From: JAEUPI01 sp046348365
GTDB taxonomy: Bacteria; Pseudomonadota; Gammaproteobacteria; Burkholderiales; Burkholderiaceae_C
DNA length: 64,000 bases
Direction of reading: 5' to 3'
Assembly (NCBI GenBank): GCA_046348365.1
Contig: JAXMEL010000005.1
Coordinates: 186,001 to 250,000 of the forward strand
Shown: positions 1-10,690 of the stretch, one piece after another
How positions within the stretch are numbered: the stretch's first letter is position 1
Layout of the letters: every line of letters starts with the position of its first letter
Made by a program: the position numbers and the translations under genes
Notes under the pieces: generated by a model
What the model was told of the DNA's origin: nothing
The model's database searches: none
The model's input: the letters and a program-made list of their open reading frames with translations, nothing else

Positions 1-655
1 GGCTCGCGCGCTCGCGCTGGCGCTCGTCCATCACCTGCGCGCCCGCGGCGGCGACGCCCAGCACCACCTCGGCCCGCTCGAACTCGGCGTCGGCCTGCGC
101 GCCTTGCACGCTCGCCGCAGCTAGCGTGACACCGAAGCGGCGCCCGGTGGCGTCGGCGGCTTCCTGGGCGGCGGCGCGGTCGCGCCGGCTCGCCAGCACC
201 GCCGTCGCGCCGAGCTGGGCGCACAGCACCGCGGCGATGCGTCCGACCGGCCCGGTGCCGCCGAGCAGCAGCACGCGGCGCCCCGCGAGCGCGCCGGCGT
301 GGTCGCGCTGCAGCGCGGCCTCGGTGCAGGCGACGAGCGCGGCCGCTGTCGTGTAGGCGCCGCTCGGATCGGCGAGCAGCGACACCACGAACGGCGGCAC
401 CATCGCCTGGCGCGCGCGCTCGAGCATGTCGGCGGCGAGCAGCACGTCGCGGCCGCCGATGAAGATGCCGGTGCGCGCCGCGCCCTTCGGGCCGCGCGAG
501 AAGATCGCGTCCTGCGTCAGGCCGGCGACCGCGTCGAGCGTGACCCCGCAGTACGGCGTGATGACGTCGTAGCCGGCGTCGGCGGCCATGTTGACGTCGA
601 ACGGGCTCGCCTGCGCGCCCGGCGTCAGCAGATGCAGGATGTATCGGCGTTCCAT
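1..655 (-). CDS. mtdB: Methylene-tetrahydromethanopterin dehydrogenase MtdB (C-terminus outside window)
   Basis: Oxidises methylene-H4MPT to methenyl-H4MPT with NAD(P)+ in cytosolic formaldehyde oxidation. The N-terminus begins MERRYILHLLTPGAQ and continues through SPFDVNMAADAGYD and GLTQDAIFSRGP, which matches the MtdA/MtdB family. A dinucleotide-binding stretch LLLGGTGPVGR follows near residue 120. The ATG is at 655. About 218 codons are visible; the 3' end runs off the left edge, so the length cannot be compared with the usual ~290 residues. The neighbouring H4MPT genes favour MtdB over the related MtdA, but that choice rests on context. Confidence 0.88.
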   Translation of the reverse strand, partial: MERRYILHLLTPGAQASPFDVNMAADAGYDVITPYCGVTLDAVAGLTQDAIFSRGPKGAARTGIFIGGRDVLLAADMLERARQAMVPPFVVSLLADPSGAYTTAAALVACTEAALQRDHAGALAGRRVLLLGGTGPVGRIAAVLCAQLGATAVLASRRDRAAAQEAADATGRRFGVTLAAASVQGAQADAEFERAEVVLGVAAAGAQVMDERQRERAS

Positions 656-691
656 GGTGTTGTGATGCGGACGAAGCGAGATTTCGGTCGC

Positions 692-1729
692 TCAGCCGGC
701 GTCCGGCAGTGCGACGAGCGTTGCCCCGTGCTCGCGCGGGCGCACGATCACGACCTGCAGCGACGGATCGACCGCACCGTCGGCGCGGGCGCGCGCGAGC
801 GCCTGCTCGGCGACCTCGAGCGACGGCAGAACCGCAAACCCGGTCGGCCCCCACGAACTCTGGCCGCAGGCCGCAGCGGTGTGCCGCGCGATCGATTCGA
901 TCACGCGCTGCACCGCGCCAGACGTGAACGCGCTGCCGTGCTGCGCGGCGGCGAAGTGCGCGCCGAGGATCGCCTGCATGCGCGACACGCCGGCGGCGAA
1001 CGGCTCGAACTCGGCGCCCGCCGCGCCGGGCAGCACGCGCATCAACACCTGATGGCAGATCTCGGCTGCCGCTTCCGGCGGCGGCAGCGCGACGCCGGCC
1101 AGCGCGCGTTGCTCGGCAGCGCCACTCAAACCCTGCGCCTGCGGGTCGAGCGCGAGCACGATGCGCCACGCCGGCGGCAACGCCAACCGCGCCAGCAGCG
1201 GCGCCGGCGCGCCGTCGGCGAGCGGGCCGCCGTCGAGCACCAGACCGCCAACGTCGAAGGCCGCGATGCCGACGCCCGAACGCAGGCCGCGGCCGGTGAT
1301 GCGCGCCAGTTCGCGGCTGCTCAGGCTCGAGCCGTGCAGGCGCGCGAACGCACGACCGACCGCGAGCGCGAGTTGCGTGCCCGAGCCGAACCCGGCGTGC
1401 GCCGGCGGCGCGTCGTCGAGCAGCAGCTGCAGGTTGTCGTGGCGTCCGGTCGCGCGGCGCAATGCGTCCAGGTGCGCCAGCGCCTGCGGCAGCGCAGCCT
1501 GCGCGGTCGCGCTCGACGCGCCGGCGTGGTCGCGCGCCGCGCGCCGCAGATGCACGACGGTGTCGAAGCCGTCGATCGCCAGGCCCAGGCTGCCGTAGCG
1601 GCGGCCGAGCGTGCCGGCGGGGTCGAGGAAGCCGAGGTGCAGCCGCGCCGGCGCGCGCACGCCCCACGCCAGCGCCGCGTGCTCGGGCGCAGGCTCGAGC
1701 AGCGGGCTCGGGTCGGGATCGCGGCGCAT
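692..1729 (-). CDS. Beta-ribofuranosylaminobenzene 5'-phosphate synthase (GHMP-kinase fold)
   Basis: First committed enzyme of H4MPT synthesis: it condenses p-aminobenzoate or a relative with PRPP to make beta-RFAP. The 345 residues start MRRDPDPSPLL, with the family signature 'APARLHLGFLDPAG' near residue 27 and a GHMP-like glycine-rich segment 'GFGSGTQLALAVGRAF' around residues 115-130. The length is normal for bacterial homologues (~330). It lies 36 bp upstream of mtdB on the same strand and is probably cotranscribed with it. The beta-RFAP synthase assignment is based on family resemblance and on the H4MPT neighbourhood. Confidence 0.88.
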   Translation of the reverse strand: MRRDPDPSPLLEPAPEHAALAWGVRAPARLHLGFLDPAGTLGRRYGSLGLAIDGFDTVVHLRRAARDHAGASSATAQAALPQALAHLDALRRATGRHDNLQLLLDDAPPAHAGFGSGTQLALAVGRAFARLHGSSLSSRELARITGRGLRSGVGIAAFDVGGLVLDGGPLADGAPAPLLARLALPPAWRIVLALDPQAQGLSGAAEQRALAGVALPPPEAAAEICHQVLMRVLPGAAGAEFEPFAAGVSRMQAILGAHFAAAQHGSAFTSGAVQRVIESIARHTAAACGQSSWGPTGFAVLPSLEVAEQALARARADGAVDPSLQVVIVRPREHGATLVALPDAG

Positions 1730-1768
1730 GGGGTGGCAGCAGCCTAACGGATCAGGCCCGATCGAGCA

Positions 1769-2275
1769 TCAGCGGCTGCCGGGCACCATGCCCGAGCCGA
1801 TCACGTGCAGCACCGCAGCGCCGCGCTGGGCCGGCTCGACCGCCGCCTCGCGCCGGCGCTCGATCTGCACGCCGACCGCCTGCACGTCGTCGAACTTGCG
1901 CGGCTTGGCCACGCGCACGCGCACCCAGGCGGCGCCGAACTCATGCAGGACAATCTGCGCCATCTGTTCGGCCAGCGCCTCGAGCAGCTGCACACGGTGT
2001 TCGGCCATCAGGCGCAGCAGCCGCTCGCGCAGCACGCCGTAGTCGAGCGTGTCGCCGATGCGATCGGTGTCGCAGGCGCGCGGCCGCGCGAGGCCGGCCT
2101 GCACGTCGATCACCAGCGGCTGCGGCCGGTGCAGTTCATGGTCATGGATGCCGATCACCGTCTGCGCGACCAGGCCGTCGATGAAGATCTGGTCGAGGCT
2201 CACGTGTGCGTCGGCATGCGTGTCAGGCGCGGCGAGCGTGTCGTGCGAGCGGCTTGGGCTGAGCATGGTGTTCAT
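1769..2275 (-). CDS. Dihydroneopterin aldolase-like protein (FolB family)
   Basis: Predicted to cleave 7,8-dihydroneopterin to 6-hydroxymethyl-dihydropterin, a precursor shared by folate and H4MPT. After a disordered ~20-residue lead the protein shows 'DQIFIDGLVAQTVIGIHDHE' (opening of the FolB fold, given here in family-typical form), then 'TLDYGVL' and 'LLEALAEQMAQ', the usual order of FolB motifs. The ATG at 2275 gives 168 residues. A second ATG at 2266 is possible, and the frame stays open to 2353. Its place beside beta-RFAP synthase suggests a copy dedicated to H4MPT rather than housekeeping folate synthesis; this is inference. Confidence 0.8.
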   Translation of the reverse strand: MNTMLSPSRSHDTLAAPDTHADAHVSLDQIFIDGLVAQTVIGIHDHELHRPQPLVIDVQAGLARPRACDTDRIGDTLDYGVLRERLLRLMAEHRVQLLEALAEQMAQIVLHEFGAAWVRVRVAKPRKFDDVQAVGVQIERRREAAVEPAQRGAAVLHVIGSGMVPGSR

Positions 2276-2484
2276 CTTCGGAGCAATCGGCGGCCAGCGG
2301 TTACCGAATCGAGCGTAGGCGCTCGCGCTGCGAGCAACTTGCGGGCCATCCACCGGCGAGACCTATGGAAAACCCCTGGTGCATATTCTGTCGATCGAAC
2401 GTGGTGCGCTCGCGCCGTCGGCGCCACAATCCCTTTTCGTCAACGCCTGCGCCGGCGCCTGATGGGCGGCCGGAGCCGCGAGGG

Positions 2485-4464
<1,980 letters not shown>

Positions 4465-4486
4465 CGCGGCGGGACAAGGGCGCCGG

Positions 4487-5065
4487 GTGACGATGACGCC
4501 CCCAGCCGCCGGCCGGCGTTTCGCCTGGGCGCTCACCGGCTCGGGCCACTACCTCGACGAGGCGCTGGCGATCGCGGCGCGGCTGCCCGACGTCGACCTG
4601 TACCTGTCGCAGGCCGCCGAGGAGGTGCTGCCGATGTACGGCCACCGCATCGAGGCGCTGAAGCCGCGCTTCCGCGTCTTTCGCGACAAGACCGCGAGCG
4701 CGGTGCCGGTCGGCGCGCTGTACGAGGAGCTGTACCACACGCTGGTGGTGGCACCGGCGACGAGCAACACGGTGGCCAAGTGCGCGCTCGGCATCAGCGA
4801 CACGCTGCCGACCAACATGTTCGCGCAGGCCGGCAAGCTCGGCATCGCGAGCCTGGTGTTCGCCTGCGACACCGAGCCGGTGGTGGTGACCAAGGCGCCG
4901 CACGACTGGGTCACGCTGCGGCCGCGGCGCATCGAGCTGCACAACGTCGAATGCCTGCGCGCGATCGAGCACTGCACCGTGCTGCGCACGCCGGCCGAGC
5001 TGGAGGCGGCGCTGGCGGCTCGGCTGGCCGAGCTGGCGCTGGCATGGACCACATCGTCTTCCTGA
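4487..5065 (+). CDS. Flavoprotein of the DmrB/AfpA type, probable dihydromethanopterin reductase
   Basis: Likely performs the final reduction of dihydromethanopterin to H4MPT using FMN. This 192-residue protein has the flavoprotein (PF02441-like) pattern: 'WALTGSGHYLDEAL' at the N-terminus, 'LVVAPATSNTVAKCALGISD' in the middle and 'FACDTEP' later. GTG at 4487 has an AAGGG six bases upstream; ATG at 4493 is the alternative. It follows the regulator by 22 bp and overlaps the next gene by 22 bp, suggesting one transcript. The DmrB-type function is from family knowledge, and a methanofuran-related decarboxylase role cannot be excluded. Confidence 0.75.
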   Translation: MTMTPPAAGRRFAWALTGSGHYLDEALAIAARLPDVDLYLSQAAEEVLPMYGHRIEALKPRFRVFRDKTASAVPVGALYEELYHTLVVAPATSNTVAKCALGISDTLPTNMFAQAGKLGIASLVFACDTEPVVVTKAPHDWVTLRPRRIELHNVECLRAIEHCTVLRTPAELEAALAARLAELALAWTTSSS

Positions 5066-6477
5066 CCGGGCGGCTGGCCGAACAGCCGCTGCGGCGCGTG
5101 CTCGGCCAGATGACGGCCGATGCCGGCGACGCGCCGGCATTCACCTGGGAGGTGCGCGAGATCGGGCTGCAGGTCGCGGGGCTGATGACCGCCGAGATGA
5201 TCGCGCGCCGCGTCGCCGCGCCGGTGGCGGCGTCGCGCATCATCGTGCCGGGCCGCTGCCGCGGTGACCTCGCGGCCCTGAGCGCGCGCTACGGCATTGC
5301 GGTCGAACGCGGCCCCGACGAGCTGAAGGACCTGCCGCAGCACTTCAACCGCGCGGCGCGCGCGGTCTCGCTCGACGCCTACGAGGTGGCGATCTTCGCC
5401 GAGATCGTCGACGCGCCGCGCCTCACCGTCGACGCGATCGTCGAGCGCGCACGCGCGCTGGCCGCCGACGGCGCCGACGTGATCGACCTCGGCGCGCTGC
5501 CGGCGACGCCGTTCGCTCACCTCGAGGACGCGGTGCGTGCGCTGAAAAGCGAGGGCTACGCCGTCAGCGTCGACTCGCAGGACGCCGACGAGCTGCTGCG
5601 CGGCGGCCGCGCCGGCGCCGATTACCTGCTGAGCCTGACGCTCGACACGCTGTGGATCGCCGACGAGGTGGCGTCGACGCCGGTGTTGATCGCGCGCGCA
5701 CCGCACGACGAGGCGTCGCTGTGGCAGTCGGTGCAGACGTTGCAGCAGCGTGGGCGAGCGTTCTTCGCCGACGCGATCCTCGAGCCGATTCCGTTCGGCC
5801 TGCTGGCGTCGCTGCTGCGCTACCAGCGCCTGCGCGAGCGCTTCCCCGACGCGCAGCTCCTGCTCGGCGTCGGCAACCTGACCGAGCTGACCGAGGCCGA
5901 CACGAGCGGCATCAACGCGCTGCTGCTCGGCATCGCCGCCGAGCTGCGCGCGCGCGCGATCCTGACGACGCAGGTCAGCCCGCACGCGCGGCGCGCGGTG
6001 CGCGAGGCCGACTGGGCGCGGCGCATCATGCATGCGGCGGCGAGCCAGCAGACGCTGCCAAAGGGCATCTCCGACGCGCTGCTGACCGTGCATGCGCGCG
6101 ACCCCTTTCCCGACACGCCCGACGAGATCGCGGCGACCGCACGCGCGGTGCGCGACCCGAGCTTCCGGGTGCAGGTGTCGGCGCGCGGACTGCACGTCTA
6201 CAACCGCGACGGCCTGCGCGAGGCGCAGGACCCGTTCGCGCTGTGGCCGCAGCTCGGATTGCAGGACGACGCCGCACATGCGTTCTACCTCGGCGTCGAG
6301 CTGGCGCGCGCGCAGATCGCGTGGCAGCTCGGCAAGCGCTACGTGCAGGACGAGCCGCTGAACTGGGGCTGCGCGGTCGAGGCCAGCGTGCCGGCGACCG
6401 GCGCGCCCGGGACGACGTCGACCCATCGGCAGTCGCGATCCGCGGCCGACGACACGACGAGCGAGGAACCCGCCTGA
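5044..6477 (+). CDS. DUF6513-type protein with dihydropteroate synthase-like domain
   Basis: This 477-residue protein is typical of methylotroph H4MPT clusters. The N-terminal ~120 residues (starting MDHIVFLTGRLAEQP) form the unknown DUF6513-like part. The middle resembles a pterin-binding TIM barrel: 'EIVDAPRLTVDAIVERARAL..GADVIDLG', and later 'LLLGVGNLTELTEADTSG'. It probably acts on a pterin intermediate of H4MPT or a related cofactor; the exact reaction is not established. The ATG at 5044 lies inside the preceding flavoprotein gene, and the stop overlaps the next start (TGATG), so translation is coupled on both sides. Confidence 0.75.
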   Translation: MDHIVFLTGRLAEQPLRRVLGQMTADAGDAPAFTWEVREIGLQVAGLMTAEMIARRVAAPVAASRIIVPGRCRGDLAALSARYGIAVERGPDELKDLPQHFNRAARAVSLDAYEVAIFAEIVDAPRLTVDAIVERARALAADGADVIDLGALPATPFAHLEDAVRALKSEGYAVSVDSQDADELLRGGRAGADYLLSLTLDTLWIADEVASTPVLIARAPHDEASLWQSVQTLQQRGRAFFADAILEPIPFGLLASLLRYQRLRERFPDAQLLLGVGNLTELTEADTSGINALLLGIAAELRARAILTTQVSPHARRAVREADWARRIMHAAASQQTLPKGISDALLTVHARDPFPDTPDEIAATARAVRDPSFRVQVSARGLHVYNRDGLREAQDPFALWPQLGLQDDAAHAFYLGVELARAQIAWQLGKRYVQDEPLNWGCAVEASVPATGAPGTTSTHRQSRSAADDTTSEEPA

Positions 6478-7055
6478 TGCCCGCCGAGCTGATCTACGAG
6501 ACGGTGGTCACGACGCGCTCGCGCTCGGGCCAGGTGCACGTCGCGCCGATGGGCGTGCGCTACGCCGACGGGACGTCCGGCGACGTCGTGCTGATGCCGT
6601 TCCGGCCGTCGACGACACTCGACAACATCGACCAGACCGGCTGCGCGGTCGTCAACCGGCTGACCGACGTGCGCGTCTTCGCCGGCTGCGTCACCGGTCG
6701 GCGCGACTGGCCGACCGTGCCGATCGACGGCTTCGACGGCGTGCGCCTGGCCTGCGCTCTGAGCCACGTCGCGCTGCGGCTCACCGAGCGGCGCGACGAT
6801 CCGCAGCGGCCGGTGCTGCGGCTCGAGCGCGTGCACGAGGCGCAGCACGCGGCGTTCATCGGTTTCAACCGCGCGCAGGCGGCAGTGATCGAGGCCGCGG
6901 TGCTGGTCAGCCGGCTGCGCCTGCTGCCCGCCGACAAGGTCGACAGCGAGATGCGCTACCTGCAGATCGCGATCGACAAGACCGCCGGGCCGGTCGAGCT
7001 GGAGGCCTGGGGCTGGCTGCAGCAGGCGATCGCGCGGCATCGCGCGGGCGGGTAG
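6477..7055 (+). CDS. DUF447 family protein of the H4MPT/methanofuran gene set
   Basis: A 192-residue protein starting MPAELIYETVVTTRS, with the DUF447 pattern 'VHVAPMGVRYADG', then 'MPFRPSTTLDNI' and a C-terminal helical segment around 'IGFNRAQAAVIEAAVLVSRL'. The fold resembles FMN-binding split barrels, but no FMN-binding residue can be confirmed here. The family occurs in methanogens and H4MPT-using bacteria, which suggests a step in C1-carrier cofactor synthesis. It overlaps the DUF6513 gene by one base and ends just before a 26-bp perfect palindrome. Confidence 0.72.
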   Translation: MPAELIYETVVTTRSRSGQVHVAPMGVRYADGTSGDVVLMPFRPSTTLDNIDQTGCAVVNRLTDVRVFAGCVTGRRDWPTVPIDGFDGVRLACALSHVALRLTERRDDPQRPVLRLERVHEAQHAAFIGFNRAQAAVIEAAVLVSRLRLLPADKVDSEMRYLQIAIDKTAGPVELEAWGWLQQAIARHRAGG

Positions 7056-7059
7056 TGCC

Positions 7060-7085
7060 CCCTCGCCCCGCACGCGGGGCGAGGG
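7060..7085. repeat. Perfect GC-rich palindrome of the local REP-like family
   Basis: Two 12-base arms, CCCTCGCCCCGC and its exact complement, flank a two-base loop just after the stop of the DUF447 gene. The same arm sequence recurs near 9190-9293, 14119-14150 and 28541-28630. There is no T-run, so it is better read as a dispersed palindromic repeat than as a classical terminator, although an RNA copy would fold strongly. Confidence 0.8.
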
Positions 7086-7174
7086 AGAAAGAGGCAAGGC
7101 AAAGCCCTGTGCCCAGCGCGTCGGCCGGCACGCGGTTCAATCGACGCTCCACACCGAGCGACACGGAGGCCGCG

Positions 7175-7558
7175 ATGACGCAGTGGCGCAAGAAGACCGC
7201 CGATGACACCTACACCCCCGACGAAGTCGAGGCGAGGCTGAAGGAGGAATTGCCGCACTGGTATCTGGAGGACGGCTGGATCCGACGCAAGTACAAGACC
7301 AGCGGCTGGAAGAGCACGCTGATGGTCGTGAACACCGTCGGCCATCTGGCCGAGGCGGCGTGGCATCACCCGGACCTGACGGTCTCGTACGCCTTCGTCA
7401 TCGTCAAGCTGACGAACCACGCTGCCAAGGGCATCACCGACAAGGACTTCGCGCTCGCGCGCCGGATCGAGGACGTGGTGCTGTGGCGGCCCGAGGCGGG
7501 TTCGCCGCTGGAAGGAACGCCCGACGACCCGCGCTTCAAGTACGTCAAGTACGACTGA
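7175..7558 (+). CDS. Pterin-4a-carbinolamine dehydratase-like protein (PCD/DCoH family)
   Basis: A 127-residue member of the small PCD family, which dehydrates 4a-hydroxytetrahydropterins. The family pattern is visible: 'LPHWYLEDGWIRRKYK', then 'VGHLAEAAWHHPDLTVSYAFV' with the paired histidines of the active site, and 'LTNHAAKGITDKDFALA'. ATG at 7175 has a GGAGG five bases upstream, which settles the start. Within this cluster it may act on an H4MPT-related pterin or stabilise a pterin enzyme rather than serve phenylalanine hydroxylase; no phhA is visible. Confidence 0.85.
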   Translation: MTQWRKKTADDTYTPDEVEARLKEELPHWYLEDGWIRRKYKTSGWKSTLMVVNTVGHLAEAAWHHPDLTVSYAFVIVKLTNHAAKGITDKDFALARRIEDVVLWRPEAGSPLEGTPDDPRFKYVKYD

Positions 7559-7603
7559 AGCCGGCGCGCGCGCCGTCGGCGACGGCGCCGGCCCGGCGCG
7601 GGG

Positions 7604-8302
7604 TCAGGGCTGCGCCGGCGGCGCGCCGACGACGCGCTGCGCGGGTGCGCCGGCGTTCAGGCGCGTCTGCTCTTCGAGCCGCATGTCGAGCGCGCGCAGC
7701 TGCGCGATGCGCCGCCGCGTCGCCGGATGCGTGGCGGTGTCGTGCATCAGCGCCTGGCGCGACAGCAGCGACACCGCGTCGTCGAGCCCGACACCGAGCG
7801 CGTGCACCAGCGCGTAGCCCGCTGCATCGGCGGCGTACTCGTGCGCGTACGACAGGTCGTGCGCCTCGTGGCCGAGCGCGCCGGCGACCGGATCGGTCGT
7901 CTCGGGTCGCACCTCGCCGGGGATGTGGCGGCGGTACAGCGCGCACAGCGCGTGCCAGTGGTCGAGCGAGATGTGGCTCAGCTCGTGCGCCAGCAGCAGC
8001 AGGCGTTCGTTCTCGGGCAGGTCCCCGGTGGCCTCACCGACCACCAGCAGCCGGTCGAGCATCGCCTCGGCCTGGACGCCGCCTTCCATCACCCTCAGCT
8101 CCACCGGGTGCGACGGCGGCGCCTTCGCGATCAGGCGTTCGAAACTGGCGCGGATGCGCGCCGCGCGCGGGCTGTCGGCCGCGGCGCCGACCCGCGTCGA
8201 CAGCCTAGCGCGCTGCGACTGCTCGAGCACGTCGACGATGTCGGTCGCCCAGCCGCTCGACGAGGCGACCATCCATCCGACGAGCAAGAACAGGAACCGC
8301 AT
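7604..8302 (-). CDS. Small secreted M48-family metallopeptidase
   Basis: A zinc metallopeptidase of 232 residues. It has a Sec signal (MRFLFLLVGWMVASSSGWA), the zinc motif HELSH in the middle and 'HEYAAD' about 60 residues later, supplying the third ligand. It is shorter than BepA/LoiP-type members and lacks their TPR region. GAGG lies seven bases before the ATG at 8302; the open frame extends further upstream, but that part has no leader features. It is convergent with the PCD-like gene. A role in the periplasm is expected; a link to C1 metabolism is not evident. Confidence 0.78.
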   Translation of the reverse strand: MRFLFLLVGWMVASSSGWATDIVDVLEQSQRARLSTRVGAAADSPRAARIRASFERLIAKAPPSHPVELRVMEGGVQAEAMLDRLLVVGEATGDLPENERLLLLAHELSHISLDHWHALCALYRRHIPGEVRPETTDPVAGALGHEAHDLSYAHEYAADAAGYALVHALGVGLDDAVSLLSRQALMHDTATHPATRRRIAQLRALDMRLEEQTRLNAGAPAQRVVGAPPAQP

Positions 8303-8528
8303 GTAGGCCTCGCGATCGGTTCGGCATTGACCACACCATCGACCGCGACCCGCCAAATGGACAGGTACGAATCGACACCGCGTCGTCTGCTCCTGGGGGG
8401 TGTCGATCGGATCCGGAACAGGGCGTGCAAAGCTACCGCGTGCATCCGCCACACCCGACGCTTCGGCAGCGCCGAGAGCAGGCCGACTCACGGCAGTGAG
8501 TGGCAGTCGACGTGCGCGCGGTTCAGCC

Positions 8529-9137
8529 TCAAAGAGGGGTCGGCGGCGGCGTCGCGACGCCGCGCAGCAGCGCGTCGCGCGCCTGCTCGAGCTGGTTGAG
8601 CTGAACGATCTCGATCGGGAACTGCGCCTCGCCGGCCCACTGCGCGAAGCGAGCATCGAGCACGCCCGCCGCGCTCAGCTGCGTCAGCGTGCGCCGGCCA
8701 TCGATCGTGCCCGGTTTGACGACCATCAGGCGCTCGGCGTTGAGCCGTCGCGCCAGCCACAGCGACAGGCTGTCGCTGGTGACGTCGGGGCTGGTCAGCA
8801 GGTCCGGCGCATCGCGCAGCGCGGTGTACGGCAGCCACAGCGCCGGGCGGCCGGCGTGCAGCGTCTGGCGGATCTCGGCGTCGCGACTCACCATCACCAG
8901 ACGCGGCTCGAGCGAGTGCAGCATCAGCGCGGTCTGCACCATCGCCAGCGTGACCATGTTGTGCGCTGCCAGGTCGTCGAACAACCAGCGGCGCTGCTCG
9001 CGGCGCACCGCGTCGGCGAGACCGCTGTCACCGGGAACCACGGCGACGCGTCCGCCGCCGATCTCGGCCAGCATCGTCAACCAGCCGACCAGGCTGCGCT
9101 TGCGCGCCAGGCTGCTGCCGAGTGCGACGACCCACAT
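8529..9137 (-). CDS. Amino acid kinase-fold protein, MfnE-like (methanofuran-type cofactor synthesis)
   Basis: A 202-residue protein starting MWVVALGSSLARKRSL, where the amino acid kinase phosphate loop has the form 'GSSLA'. It continues with 'LVGWLTMLAEIGGGRVAVVPGDSGLADAVR' style helices and 'LTSPDVTSDSLSLWLARRLNAERLMVVKPG' as the nucleotide-binding region. In methylotrophs and methanogens such kinases phosphorylate the aminomethylfuran precursor. It is divergently arranged from fhcBADC across a repeat-bearing gap. Assignment to that pathway rests on family and context; the substrate is not visible in the sequence. Confidence 0.7.
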   Translation of the reverse strand: MWVVALGSSLARKRSLVGWLTMLAEIGGGRVAVVPGDSGLADAVRREQRRWLFDDLAAHNMVTLAMVQTALMLHSLEPRLVMVSRDAEIRQTLHAGRPALWLPYTALRDAPDLLTSPDVTSDSLSLWLARRLNAERLMVVKPGTIDGRRTLTQLSAAGVLDARFAQWAGEAQFPIEIVQLNQLEQARDALLRGVATPPPTPL

Positions 9138-9189
9138 GGCGGTGGCGCGTACAGAAATCGTGCCACCTGAAAACCCGCGCAGAAGCCTT

Positions 9190-9293
9190 CTCCCTCGCCC
9201 CGCTTGCGGGGAGAGGGCTGGGGTGAGGGGTCGTGGTACAGCGCCGATCGCCCCTCACCCCAACCCTCTCCCCGCATTGCGGGGCGAGGGGGA
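9190..9293. repeat. Pair of inverted REP-like palindromes in the kinase-fhcB gap
   Basis: The 308-base gap from 9138 to 9445 holds two copies of a ~42-base repeat in opposite orientation, at about 9190-9230 and 9251-9293. Each has a short stem (CCCCGC..GCGGGG) beside CTCTCCC and CCCTCACCCC arms, so the pair can form one long hairpin. The remaining gap (9294-9445) holds only the leader of fhcB. The divergent promoters must lie here, but no convincing -35/-10 pair was found. Confidence 0.75.
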
Positions 9294-9445
9294 ACAGCCA
9301 GCACAAACTGTTCAGCGCCGGGCGCTGCGCGCGAGGGCGGCTGCGCAACCTGTGGCGGTCGCCCTGGCTCTGCGCATGGGGCAGCGGCGCGACAGGCCGT
9401 TGCGCGCTGCTTTTGGCATACGCTTTGCGACCCGACCCGCTTGCG

Positions 9446-10690
9446 ATGAACGACCCTCTGCTCGCCGCCGCTGCCCCCTGGACCTGTCCGTTCTGCGCGT
9501 TGCTGTGCGACGACATGACGCTGTCGCCGCGCGGGGCGGACGAGGTGCCGGTCGAGCAATGCCCGCGCGCGCGCGCCGCGCTGGCGCGCCTGGCGGGCGG
9601 CGTCGCGCCGAGCGCGTCGATCGACGGCGCACCGGCCGCGCACGACGCCGCGATTCGCGCCGCCGCCGAGCGCATCGGCCGCTCGCACCAGCCGCTGTTC
9701 GCCGGGCTCGGCACCGACATCGCCGGTGCCCGCGCGCTGTACCGGCTGGCCGCGCGCACCGGTGCGATCTGCGACCACGCCGACGGCGCGCAGCTGGTGC
9801 ACGGCCTGCGCGCGCTGCAGGACCGCGGCCAGTACACCGCCACGCTGGCCGAGCTGCGCAGCCGCGCCGACCTGATCGTCTGCGTCGGCACGCCCGCGGC
9901 GGCGCGGTTCCCACGGTTCTTCCGCCGCGCCGGGATCGGCCAGGCCGGCAGCCCGTGCCGGCGGCTGGTGTTCGTCGGCTGCGCGGCGCCCGCGGTCGAC
10001 GCCGACGGCGTCGAGGTCGACGCGCTGCCGGGCAGCGGCGACGTCTTCGCCGACCTGCAGCAGCTCGCCGCGCTCGTCGCTCAGCAGTGGCTGCGCGAGG
10101 CCGACCCGGCGCTGCGCAGCCTCGCCGGCCAGCTGCACGCGGCGCGCTATGCGGTGCTGGTGTGGGAGGCGGGCACGCTGCCGCGCGCCGGCGCACTCGT
10201 CGTCGAGGCGCTGAACCGGATCGTCGGCACGCTGAACCGGTCGACGCGCGCGGCCACGTTCGCGCTCGGCGGCAGCGACGGCGGCCACAGCGTGACGCAG
10301 ACGCTGACGTGGCTTGGCGGGCTGCCGATCCGCACGCGGATCACGCCGCGCGGCCTGCAGCACGAGCCACACCGCTACGACACGCACCGCCTGCTGGCGC
10401 AGCGCGCGGTCGACGCGCTGCTGTGGATCTCGAGCTTCGACCCCGAACGGCTGCCGCCGCCGGCCGTTCTGCCGCGCGTCGTGCTCGGTCCGCCGGCGAT
10501 GGCGCGCCATCTGCAGGCGCAGCAGACGGTCTTCATTCCGGTGGCGACGCCGGGCTTGAACGCCGACGCCCACCTGTTCCGCACCGACGGCCCGGTGGTG
10601 CTGCCGCTGCCCGCCGCGCGCAACGACGGCCTCGCCGGCGTGGCCGAAGTGCTGGACGCCATCACGCAACGGCTGGCGCGCGAACCATGA
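9446..10690 (+). CDS. fhcB: Formyltransferase/hydrolase complex subunit B
   Basis: Subunit of the Fhc complex, which transfers the formyl group from formyl-H4MPT to a furan cofactor and hydrolyses it to formate. The 414 residues resemble subunit B of formylmethanofuran dehydrogenase. The N-terminal 'WTCPFCALLCDDM' is the cysteine segment of the family, but bacterial FhcB lacks redox-cofactor function. The long N-terminal extension available in frame was rejected because it is encoded by the repeat region; ATG at 9446 begins at MNDPLLAAA. Its stop overlaps the fhcA start (ATGA). Confidence 0.92.
   Translation: MNDPLLAAAAPWTCPFCALLCDDMTLSPRGADEVPVEQCPRARAALARLAGGVAPSASIDGAPAAHDAAIRAAAERIGRSHQPLFAGLGTDIAGARALYRLAARTGAICDHADGAQLVHGLRALQDRGQYTATLAELRSRADLIVCVGTPAAARFPRFFRRAGIGQAGSPCRRLVFVGCAAPAVDADGVEVDALPGSGDVFADLQQLAALVAQQWLREADPALRSLAGQLHAARYAVLVWEAGTLPRAGALVVEALNRIVGTLNRSTRAATFALGGSDGGHSVTQTLTWLGGLPIRTRITPRGLQHEPHRYDTHRLLAQRAVDALLWISSFDPERLPPPAVLPRVVLGPPAMARHLQAQQTVFIPVATPGLNADAHLFRTDGPVVLPLPAARNDGLAGVAEVLDAITQRLAREP

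Noticed and set aside
299..1747. Long plus-strand open frame opposite beta-RFAP synthase
   Set aside because: It is an Arg/Ala-rich shadow of the real minus-strand gene, caused by high GC; no family features.
2365..2484. N-terminal extension of the sigma-54 regulator
   Set aside because: The 40 extra residues are Arg/Pro-rich and unlike the family; this stretch more likely holds the promoter.
7604..8656. 350-residue form of the M48 peptidase
   Set aside because: The upstream part has no protein-like character, and the signal peptide begins at the ATG at 8302 with its own ribosome-binding site.
9190..9293. Possible short CRISPR-like repeats
   Set aside because: Only two inverted copies with no regular spacers or cas genes; they are palindromic intergenic repeats.
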